Of a stretch of DNA of 44,054 nt, positions 22,954-33,414 are shown piece after piece. The notes beneath the pieces are model-generated. The model worked only from the letters and a program-made list of their open reading frames with translations. It made no database searches and was not told the origin of the DNA. Origin of the DNA: Wuchereria bancrofti (taxonomy: Eukaryota > Nematoda > Chromadorea > Rhabditida > Onchocercidae). Within the stretch, counting starts at the first letter, position 1; the number at the start of each line of letters is the position of its first letter. The stretch covers positions 12,367,705-12,411,758 of the forward strand of contig SSBO01000012.1 of NCBI GenBank assembly GCA_005281725.1, written 5' to 3'. Made by a program: the position numbers and the translations under genes.

Positions 22954-23083
22954 AAAGTAATATCAGTAATCTGAGCAGTAAAATTTGATTTAAAAGGTGG
23001 AGGAAAGGAAATTGAGTTTGGCTATGATAAGTGTAGTCGACGGTGATAATTATAATGGTAATCTTGTTTACTACTATTGTATT

Positions 23084-23231
23084 TATATATGTAAGGATTG
23101 GGCGTGTTTACGATAAGATCATATGAGTCAAGAATTAAATGTGTTTAAAGTAAGATCGTGTATGTAAAGAGTTAAGTATGCATATGATGAAATCACATAT
23201 GTGAGGAATTTGAGGTGTTTATAATAAGATC
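23084..23231. repeat. 37-bp minisatellite, four diverged units
   Basis: Four successive units of exactly 37 bp (23084, 23121, 23158, 23195) each end in (A/G)ATC. They share a TATGTNAGGANTT core and a GTGTTTANNATAAGATC-like end, with many substitutions. A decayed fifth unit follows. The assembly duplicate is at 24513-24660. Confidence 0.8.
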
Positions 23232-24265
23232 TTCAAAGAAGAGATTATGATGAGAGCTAATTTAACAGTAATCATAAAATCACATAAGTAATAAGGAGTC
23301 AAATTTATGGCAATACATTTTATGACACTATTAAATTGTTTACAGTTAAAAATGATTTTGTTAGTTATTACTTTAATTTATTTTATTCTTTTGGTTAGAG
23401 TTTCGCGAAATTATAATTCGAGACAACTTTTATAATTTATACTTCAGTGTTTTAATAATTTTTTTTGATTTGAAAAATTTGCACCATTTTTTTTCTTTCA
23501 AACTTTTTAGTAATCGTTATTTTGATATATATATTTTGATTCATTCGACGATTTCAAATTTTATTGAATACTCTTAGCAAAATGTCCATATTTTTCGATT
23601 TTTCTTCTATTTTTTGAAATTTTATTAGTCATAAATTTCCATATAAAAAATTCTTATATGAATGTGAATGAAGTTGAAAATTTTTAACGATTGTCAAATG
23701 AAAATGAAAATAATGAAACGATTAATGTATCAAAGAATAGTTTTAGATACTTTCATATCATTTTCAAGCTTAAGTAATAATTATAGGCCTAACCATCGAA
23801 ACATCAAAAAGTATGATCAGGCATATTTAGTTGGGTAAATTTAAAATTTTGCTTTGCTAAATCCAATCATAAAATTTAAAGCCTAAATAAGCTTTAATTT
23901 TAGATTAAATTAGTATTTATGTATGTGTTCTTCGTAGTTTTATGATTTAAACTATGATAATAATTCATTTTGTTCCGCAACTGAAACTCATAAACAAATT
24001 TTCTAAACAAAAAAAAGCTAATATTTTTTTAAAACTAGGATGTCATTGGAGTTCAAATAGAATCGTATTATTGTGATGATATCGAACAATTATTCCGGAT
24101 TTTCTCTTCCGGAACGACTAAATATATTTGTTTGGTGATTTCCAATTCCCTATACATCTTCGAGAATCTCAAAGAGCTTCTAGCTTCTCCTACAAGTTTA
24201 TTGAACGAAGTACTTTTTAAGCATTATCACTTCAAATATTCATGTCTATACGGAAATGAATTGCN

Positions 24266-25693
24266 ATTTAGAAAGGCTTATCTTAATTGTTATATTCCGC
24301 ACGTAACGATGAAGATAGTAAGCGTCAGATACGTTACTATTTATAATACGGCAGTGAAATTATTGTAAGTTTATTCTTATAAAAAGTAATATCAGTAATC
24401 TGAGCAGTAAAATTTGATTTAAAAGGTGGAGGAAAGGAAATTGAGTTTGGCTATGATAAGTGTAGTCGACGGTGATAATTATAATGGTAATCTTGTTTAC
24501 TACTATTGTATTTATATATGTAAGGATTGGGCGTGTTTACGATAAGATCATATGAGTCAAGAATTAAATGTGTTTAAAGTAAGATCGTGTATGTAAAGAG
24601 TTAAGTATGCATATGATGAAATCACATATGTGAGGAATTTGAGGTGTTTATAATAAGATCTTCAAAGAAGAGATTATGATGAGAGCTAATTTAACAGTAA
24701 TCATAAAATCACATAAGTAATAAGGAGTCAAATTTATGGCAATACATTTTATGACACTATTAAATTGTTTACAGTTAAAAATGATTTTGTTAGTTATTAC
24801 TTTAATTTATTTTATTCTTTTGGTTAGAGTTTCGCGAAATTATAATTCGAGACAACTTTTATAATTTATACTTCAGTGTTTTAATAATTTTTTTTGATTT
24901 GAAAAATTTGCACCATTTTTTTTCTTTCAAACTTTTTAGTAATCGTTATTTTGATATATATATTTTGATTCATTCGACGATTTCAAATTTTATTGAATAC
25001 TCTTAGCAAAATGTCCATATTTTTCGATTTTTCTTCTATTTTTTGAAATTTTATTAGTCATAAATTTCCATATAAAAAATTCTTATATGAATGTGAATGA
25101 AGTTGAAAATTTTTAACGATTGTCAAATGAAAATGAAAATAATGAAACGATTAATGTATCAAAGAATAGTTTTAGATACTTTCATATCATTTTCAAGCTT
25201 AAGTAATAATTATAGGCCTAACCATCGAAACATCAAAAAGTATGATCAGGCATATTTAGTTGGGTAAATTTAAAATTTTGCTTTGCTAAATCCAATCATA
25301 AAATTTAAAGCCTAAATAAGCTTTAATTTTAGATTAAATTAGTATTTATGTATGTGTTCTTCGTAGTTTTATGATTTAAACTATGATAATAATTCATTTT
25401 GTTCCGCAACTGAAACTCATAAACAAATTTTCTAAACAAAAAAAAGCTAATATTTTTTTAAAACTAGGATGTCATTGGAGTTCAAATAGAATCGTATTAT
25501 TGTGATGATATCGAACAATTATTCCGGATTTTCTCTTCCGGAACGACTAAATATATTTGTTTGGTGATTTCCAATTCCCTATACATCTTCGAGAATCTCA
25601 AAGAGCTTCTAGCTTCTCCTACAAGTTTATTGAACGAAGTACTTTTTAAGCATTATCACTTCAAATATTCATGTCTATACGGAAATGAATTGC
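24266..25693. repeat. 1428-bp direct duplicate, copy 2
   Basis: This copy starts right after the N at 24265. It contains exon A again (24272-24364) and continues without a break into the end of exon C. Confidence 0.93.
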
Positions 25694-25722
25694 GCTATTT
25701 GAAAATGTTTAGAAATGGCTGA
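25468..25722 (+). CDS. Exon candidate C, terminal exon of an unrecognised gene
   Basis: An acceptor AAAACTAG is followed by 84 open codons and TGA at 25720-25722. The segment is clearly less AT-rich than its flanks and its codons look protein-like (DVIGVQIESYYCDDIEQLF..., FENLKELLASPTSLLNEVLF, LYGNELRYLKMF). The other five frames are broken. AATAAA at 26021-26026 would serve as the poly(A) signal. No known domain is recognised. It begins in phase 0, matching the short form of exon A (22843-22888). The first 226 bases also appear at 24039-24264 as an assembly duplicate. Confidence 0.5.
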   Translation, partial: DVIGVQIESYYCDDIEQLFRIFSSGTTKYICLVISNSLYIFENLKELLASPTSLLNEVLFKHYHFKYSCLYGNELRYLKMFRNG

Positions 25723-28018
25723 TATTATTTAGCTAAAATGTTTGGGAATAATTGAAATCTATTTGTTTATTTATTTACTTAATTTATTTGTTTGCTATAA
25801 AATACTATCATCTTTTATCTATTTATTTATACTTCTAGTATTTATTATGTTTCTCTTCTTCCTAAATGAAATGATTTCATTTTATCTTAGTAACTAACAA
25901 GTTGATAAATAATATCTTCGATTGAATTTAACATATGCTAGGATTGCAATATTTATCATATTACTTCTTACGCATTTATAAGTAAGAAATACTTTTCTAT
26001 TTGTATTATTCTTGTATTTAAATAAAAAATATCCTTTTATTTAAATTATTATTTAAAAAAAAGTTTGTATAATTTATCAATAAAGAAAAGTGTAAGAAAT
26101 GTTTTAATAATCTGTCAGTTCAGAAATTCAAAAAACCTTTTTCTTAATTTTTTCTAGTAGTACTCTGATATTTTGATCATTTATTTTTTAATCCAATTAT
26201 TATCATTAGTTGATCCAATTATCATTAGTGCCATTAGCTGATCCAATTATCATTGTTGTCAGCTGATGCAATTACATTATTATGATTAGCTGATCTAAAT
26301 CATTGTTGTCATTAGCTGATCCAATTATCATTATTGCCATTATTATCATTGGTTCACATTTGGAATATATTAAATTGTAATTTTGGCCGCATTTTATCAT
26401 AAGAAATTATATAGTTTGATGAGATACTTTTGCACAATTATAAATTTTAATTGAGCGAGAGAATTGCTTATGACTGAATCTTTTTATTAGCAAATAAAAT
26501 GACGAATGATTGTATGTCACATATGTGAATGAAAGAATCAATCTAATTGATTTTCTTTTTAGAAATCAAATTTTACAATTTTCATAATTTTCCTATGTTT
26601 CTTTTCCTTTATTTTTTTCCGTTATTCAAATTTCAATCAATTTTTCTTGCGAAAAATATTTGATTAATCTGAATGATTTGAAAAATGATTGCTGCATTGT
26701 TTATTTTAGTTTTGCTTATGTTTGTCTTTTTTCCTTCATTTTAATTCATATAATTTTTCAACTTTTCATATTTATATTCACATGCGGTAATTAAATATTT
26801 CAAAAAAATAAAATAAATATTCGAAAACTTTCAAAAAAATGTGCAATTTCAATTCTATTTAACCATACAATTATATTTAAAATTGCATGAAATCAATTCA
26901 ATTAACTTTCTATTGCAGTTGAATGCATACTTTTAAAAATTTCCTGCAATATTTGAATGTAAATGATAATTTGAAAAAAGCAAGAAATGAAATTTATCTT
27001 TTTATCTTTTGTTATATTCTATTATTTCTAACTTTCTCAAAAAATCACACTGCTAATATAACACAATATCAAATCACGTATCTTACGTGAAGCAATTTTC
27101 TAAGAAGTCATAAGATAACAAATAACAATTACAGCTATATCTTTTCACCAAAATTAGCAATTATCAAAAACTTACTGCACTATTTAGAGGCAAATTTTAA
27201 TTTCATTTCACTCAATCAATTCATATTTCATTTAAAATCAATTCATTTAAGATTCGCTTTTTTTTAAATTAAATTTAACTGTTGATATTTTGAGTATCAA
27301 TAAGACGACATAAATATTTTAATGAGAAATCACTAATTGATATTAATCAGAAATCACTCTTCTTCAAAAGTTATTTTAAAAATTATTTGAACTTTTTTTT
27401 CAATTATTGCATCGCTACTATCGAAATATGTATACGATGAAGTCAAACTCAATGTAAAAATTAATTAATATTATTAAAATCAAATAACAAGCAATCGTTT
27501 CATGTATTTACATAAATTTCATTTTTTCCGTTTTTTTATGAAAAAATATTTCTGCATAAACGAAAAAGGAAAATGAAAGTAAAACAAACGATAAAGGTAT
27601 TTAACAGAACCAAAATTGGTGAGATTGTTTAGTTGGAGATGCCTTTCACTATCATTTTCGGTTTTTTTAATTTATTGTTATGCTTTTAGCAATAAACTTA
27701 ATATGACTCCAAATCATATCTCATTCCTCTCTCTTCCCCTTTCTACTTCTCCCTCTCTCTCCTTCTCACTTCATTCAATGGAGAAATTTTTCGCAATTTT
27801 CTGTTTTTTTTTTAATTTAAACTATAAAAATCATTGTGCCAGATTTTTTAGTCTTATTTAATTACAATTGAAATTATGTTTAGTTTTAAGTTTAATGTTT
27901 TTTTTCTTTTCATATGAATTACTATGTAAATATATTATAAAAGTAAAACTAAACCTTTTTACATTAAACATTTTCAATATATTTAATATATTTACATTTT
28001 TAATATATTTAATATATT
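25723..28018. other. AT-rich region, no gene
   Basis: This stretch includes the possible 3' UTR of exon C, with AATAAA at 26021. It also holds a degenerate repeat at about 26195-26345 built on GCTGATCCAATTATCATT. A T-rich frame at 27616-27861 begins at TTG and looks low-complexity. I see no supported gene. Confidence 0.6.
26195..26345. repeat. Degenerate tandem repeat around GCTGATCCAATTATCATT
   Basis: Five or six variants of (A)GCTGATCCAATTATCATT with GTTGTC or GTGCC linkers occur at irregular spacing of about 25-55 bp. Confidence 0.7.
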
Positions 28019-29527
28019 TACATTAAACCTTTTTACATTTTTAATATTTCATCTTGCAAAGTAAGCAAGATGAAATATTAAAAATAAACTGGGTATAATC
28101 TAGGTTTTGCTAACATAACAAAGTTAGTGTGATATGAGAATAACTTACTTTTCTTATTATTAGGAAGTATTAGGAATGTTAGAAAGGTACATCACTTTAT
28201 TGTTTAATTTTATGTGATATTTAATTAATCTTCTTTATTCTAATAATATTTAATTAGTTTTTATCACTGTTAGTATTAGGAATGCTAGAAACGTACATCA
28301 CTTTAAATTTAATTAGTTCAACTTTTGAAAAATGAAATGATTGGTAATCAAAGCAAAATTTCTTAACTGATAATTTATTGTTTTTCAGAAAGATTTTATG
28401 TGACTATTATTTAATAAATAAAATGCATTAATTAAGCTAATTATGAGATGTACAATGGTAACATAATATAATTTTGCATAATACTTGGGTAATAATATTT
28501 TGGGTAAATCCACTTGCAATAAAAAAATTTTTGTGATTAGAATAAATTAACATATTGTTTTTATTATCTAAAATATAATTAGTAACGGTTACTGATTATT
28601 TATAACAAGCAAAAAATAGCAAGACTTTTATAAATTATTGTTAAAAAATTGTTTATAAAACTTCTACAATAATAATTAGCAATATTATTTCCAATATTAT
28701 TTCAAATAGTTCACATATTCAATAATATTATCGTAATTATTTTAAATATTTAATATTTAATCTAATTATTTCGAATGTTTTGGAATTTAACAAAGTGATT
28801 TATATATTTCTTTAATCTAATTTTTTATAAGTTTAATTTGTAAATATTAATTGTTAAGATAAAGAATTAAAATCATTTGGTAATTTGAATATTTGAATTA
28901 CGTCCTTGAATTTTTAAATCACTCTACACTTATCTCTTAATTCTTGCCTTTCGACGCGGTGAATATTTTAAGAATTTCGAAGTTATCGAAATGACTAGCA
29001 ATAGCTTTATTTCACTTTTGCTATTTTGTTGCTATTTCAAATTTGTCATCAAAAAATTTAACTTCTTTATTTTTTAATAAATAAATTTTTCATTATATAT
29101 GAATTATTTACGCATAACTTATTGGATATACATAGAATAAGGTTGTCGATTACAATGACAGACCATCGATAAATAAAATGAAATAAAAGAGAAATTTGTT
29201 TGCATCAGTTCAGATTGCATCATCAATTGGAACATTTCGAAACGTTTTTGATAATATTGCATAAATAGTAATTTTTTTAATGTATAATTAAAATTATAAT
29301 TTATGCATTAAAATTTTCAATCAAATTTACTTATGGCTTTTTATTAATACAAAAGAAAAAAGAATTATCACTAAAAATAAATTATTAAATAAAATTTGTC
29401 CAATAATTGATAAAGAATAGGTAAAACAAAGAAGAAAAAATCACAATAAAAATAACAGAATCTCGTCCTTTTTCTTTTACAACTTCTATTACATTCAGGA
29501 AAAATATACGGAAAACAGGAAATCCAA
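28019..29527. repeat. 1509-bp direct duplicate, copy 1
   Basis: This copy matches 29529-31037, with an N at 29528 between them. It is AT-rich with no gene. The hairpin at 28038-28084 lies close to its left end. Confidence 0.93.
28038..28084. repeat. Perfect 20-bp hairpin with 7-base loop
   Basis: The arms 28038-28057 and 28065-28084 are exact reverse complements (stem end CATCTTGC / GCAAGATG). The duplicate is at 29548-29594. It could form a cruciform or an RNA hairpin. Confidence 0.85.
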
Positions 29528-29528
29528 N

Positions 29529-31037
29529 TACATTAAACCTTTTTACATTTTTAATATTTCATCTTGCAAAGTAAGCAAGATGAAATATTAAAAATAAACT
29601 GGGTATAATCTAGGTTTTGCTAACATAACAAAGTTAGTGTGATATGAGAATAACTTACTTTTCTTATTATTAGGAAGTATTAGGAATGTTAGAAAGGTAC
29701 ATCACTTTATTGTTTAATTTTATGTGATATTTAATTAATCTTCTTTATTCTAATAATATTTAATTAGTTTTTATCACTGTTAGTATTAGGAATGCTAGAA
29801 ACGTACATCACTTTAAATTTAATTAGTTCAACTTTTGAAAAATGAAATGATTGGTAATCAAAGCAAAATTTCTTAACTGATAATTTATTGTTTTTCAGAA
29901 AGATTTTATGTGACTATTATTTAATAAATAAAATGCATTAATTAAGCTAATTATGAGATGTACAATGGTAACATAATATAATTTTGCATAATACTTGGGT
30001 AATAATATTTTGGGTAAATCCACTTGCAATAAAAAAATTTTTGTGATTAGAATAAATTAACATATTGTTTTTATTATCTAAAATATAATTAGTAACGGTT
30101 ACTGATTATTTATAACAAGCAAAAAATAGCAAGACTTTTATAAATTATTGTTAAAAAATTGTTTATAAAACTTCTACAATAATAATTAGCAATATTATTT
30201 CCAATATTATTTCAAATAGTTCACATATTCAATAATATTATCGTAATTATTTTAAATATTTAATATTTAATCTAATTATTTCGAATGTTTTGGAATTTAA
30301 CAAAGTGATTTATATATTTCTTTAATCTAATTTTTTATAAGTTTAATTTGTAAATATTAATTGTTAAGATAAAGAATTAAAATCATTTGGTAATTTGAAT
30401 ATTTGAATTACGTCCTTGAATTTTTAAATCACTCTACACTTATCTCTTAATTCTTGCCTTTCGACGCGGTGAATATTTTAAGAATTTCGAAGTTATCGAA
30501 ATGACTAGCAATAGCTTTATTTCACTTTTGCTATTTTGTTGCTATTTCAAATTTGTCATCAAAAAATTTAACTTCTTTATTTTTTAATAAATAAATTTTT
30601 CATTATATATGAATTATTTACGCATAACTTATTGGATATACATAGAATAAGGTTGTCGATTACAATGACAGACCATCGATAAATAAAATGAAATAAAAGA
30701 GAAATTTGTTTGCATCAGTTCAGATTGCATCATCAATTGGAACATTTCGAAACGTTTTTGATAATATTGCATAAATAGTAATTTTTTTAATGTATAATTA
30801 AAATTATAATTTATGCATTAAAATTTTCAATCAAATTTACTTATGGCTTTTTATTAATACAAAAGAAAAAAGAATTATCACTAAAAATAAATTATTAAAT
30901 AAAATTTGTCCAATAATTGATAAAGAATAGGTAAAACAAAGAAGAAAAAATCACAATAAAAATAACAGAATCTCGTCCTTTTTCTTTTACAACTTCTATT
31001 ACATTCAGGAAAAATATACGGAAAACAGGAAATCCAA
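29529..31037. repeat. 1509-bp direct duplicate, copy 2
   Basis: This copy starts at the N and ends AATCCAA before unique sequence CGATTCG. It contains no gene. Confidence 0.93.
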
Positions 31038-32500
31038 CGATTCGTTTGTGAAATGGAGAAAGAATATTGAAAATTGATTTTTAGATTTGTTGAATAATTT
31101 AAAAAGGTATAAGATTGTCGATTTATAAATATCTAATAATCAATTTTTCGGCCTTATCTAGTCCGAAAACTGATTGCGGTATTAAACTATTATACGGATT
31201 GATGAAAATGAATAGGAATATAATGGCATTAATCAAAAATTCAACAATGCTACGTTTCCTTTTTTCTTTTTTTTCTGAATTTATTTCCATTTTTAATCAA
31301 ATACTAGCATTATTACAATCATATTTATATTAATTAATTACTCTTGCTCTTATTTCTATCTTTTCTTTTATACAAGCATCGATTATTTCATTTATATTTG
31401 AAAATATCAGGAAAAACAAAGATTGGAATGTGATTACTTATGAATTTATTTTCTGCTTTTTGATAGTATAAAAAATTAATTTTTCAAATTATGCAAGAAA
31501 TGAAATTACTTGAGAATATGATTAAATTTTACATCACATTGTGGAAAATTTGCATTTTTTTGGTGAAGATCAAAGAAATTTTTTTGAGCAATCAAAGAAA
31601 TTTTTTTCAATTCTCAAATGAATACAATATTATCAGAGACAATTTATTGGCTTAATTTTTATTAGTTGATTTTTTTATTAACGCAATTAAAGTCCTACAT
31701 AGCAAAATTAAAATAAATTCATTAATGATACTATAATCTGAATTTTTCTATATAAAAGTAATTTCATTACTTAGTGTATAGCATTTTAGGATTCCATAAT
31801 TAGTAAAAACATGCAAATATCTTGAATAAAATTAAGATGATTAAAATTAAGACTACTGCTTATGTATCTATCATTTAAATGTTAATAATTCATGTTAAAT
31901 GTGAAAACAATTTTTCCTTTAATTATGTTAATTATAAATATGCTGAAATATGTTATGTAAATTGTTTTTACATCAAATATGTGATTTTTCGTCTTAAATG
32001 TAAATGAAATCTATTTCATAGTATCTAATGCTTACATTATTGATCAAAAATCTTTTATAAGAATTATACATTATTCTTATCAGGCAAAAAAGACCAAAAA
32101 AATCGCTATTCCTCATTATTTCAAAATATTACTACAATAAGACAAGAAATCTTGATTTCTTTTCTACGAATAAATTCGCTAACAATTTTATGATAATTCA
32201 AATAATAATATAAATATTTCGATCAAGCCGTTTAGCACGGTAGTTAATGAAATTTTTAAAATTGTGAAAATTTGAAATTTTCAAAAAAGAAAAAAACAAT
32301 TGTATACTTTTCTCTTTTAAATTTGTTTAAAATTGCGCCACCATTTTGTTTATTTTCGTAGAAAGCAAAAAAAAAACCTTTAATTTTCCTAAAAATGAAA
32401 ATGAAGTATTGTAAATTTGTGAAATTGATGAGTGGAATTTTCATCCTTAAAAAATGTTTTATAGTGTGGTAATTCCCGGCAGAACGTTCTTCCTTTAATC
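31038..32500. other. AT-rich region, no gene
   Basis: A frame at 31115-31333 (ALSSPKTDCGIKLLYGLMKM...) is slightly protein-like but has no ATG at its start, no donor and no known motif. The rest is AT-rich. Confidence 0.5.
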
Positions 32501-32650
32501 TTTTTTTACTCCTTTAATCTTTTTTCACTTTTCTCTCCTCGTATTCTCTTCTCTCTCTTTTCTCTTTTATTAATCTGCTCACTTTTGGCTTATGAAACGA
32601 AGAAGAGAAGAGTGTAGGAGGTGGGAGGACAGAGAGAAAAGCAATCTTTT
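32500..32650 (+). repeat. Polypyrimidine tract followed by polypurine tract
   Basis: A CT-rich run (about 32508-32570) is followed by a GA-rich run (about 32598-32640, including GAAGAAGAGAAGAG and AGGAGGTGGGAGGACAGAGAG). The two are partly complementary and could pair. This is the least AT-rich non-coding stretch in the right half of the window. Confidence 0.7.
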
Positions 32651-32716
32651 CTAAATCGAGACGTTCTCATTAATTGTTTTGGAAATTCCGTGCATTTCTT
32701 TTCAAAAGTGAATTTA

Positions 32717-32739
32717 GGGTTTGAGGGAAGGGTAGAGGG
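32717..32739 (+). promoter_or_regulatory. Potential G-quadruplex motif
   Basis: Four GGG tracts are separated by loops of 5, 2 and 4 bases (G3N5G3N2G3N4G3), the standard G4-forming pattern. It lies on the plus strand just after the purine-rich tract. Its regulatory role is not known. Confidence 0.7.
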
Positions 32740-33089
32740 AGAAAACGATATACCATGTAGCATCAGTTAACACTTTCCTGATTTTCTTAACTATTTCTTC
32801 TTGCTTAAAAGTTTTATCAAAATATTTAAAAAACTATTCGTTTGTTCGTATCATTTTAAGTAGTATTGAATTATAGATTAATTAAAATTTAGGAAAAAGA
32901 TGCAAAGACAACATAGCAAATAGAAATGAAGGATGAAAATTGAATTCATCCATTTCAAATGTTTCAGTTTTGTGTAATTATGTTACTTTAATTTTATGTA
33001 TTAAATTACAGAAGCAACAAACCAATTACAAAAAAATTAAATTACAAACCAAAGAATATAATAACTTTAGGAAAGTTTTTAGATTTCAA

Positions 33090-33251
33090 AAATTCTTGAA
33101 ACAAGGAAATAGAATTATTACCTCGTTTTAGTATCATTTGAGTAGCTGGTTGATCTATTACTCTCGAATTTTCAAAAAAAGGTTATAAATGAGCCAGCAG
33201 AGATTTATCATTGAGAGTAATGATATTGACGACAATAACAATAGTAATGAG
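33090..33251. repeat. 162-bp direct duplicate, copy 1
   Basis: This copy matches 33253-33414, with an N at 33252 between them. It is a probable short contig overlap. Confidence 0.93.
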
Positions 33252-33252
33252 N

Positions 33253-33414
33253 AAATTCTTGAAACAAGGAAATAGAATTATTACCTCGTTTTAGTATCAT
33301 TTGAGTAGCTGGTTGATCTATTACTCTCGAATTTTCAAAAAAAGGTTATAAATGAGCCAGCAGAGATTTATCATTGAGAGTAATGATATTGACGACAATA
33401 ACAATAGTAATGAG
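33253..33414. repeat. 162-bp direct duplicate, copy 2
   Basis: This copy starts after the N and continues into an AGTAATAATAATAAT tract. Confidence 0.93.

Larger units (their letters stand above)
22837..24264. repeat. 1428-bp direct duplicate, copy 1
   Basis: This copy matches 24266-25693, with an N at 24265 between them. It holds exon A, the 37-bp minisatellite and the truncated exon C (24039-24264). Confidence 0.93.

Noticed and set aside
24132..24368. Frame crossing the N at 24265
   Set aside because: It joins part of exon C to exon A across a contig join. The real exon C continues at 25693.
31115..31333. Plus-strand frame with SPKTDCGIKLLYGLMKM
   Set aside because: It begins at TTG, lacks a donor and runs into a T-rich stretch.
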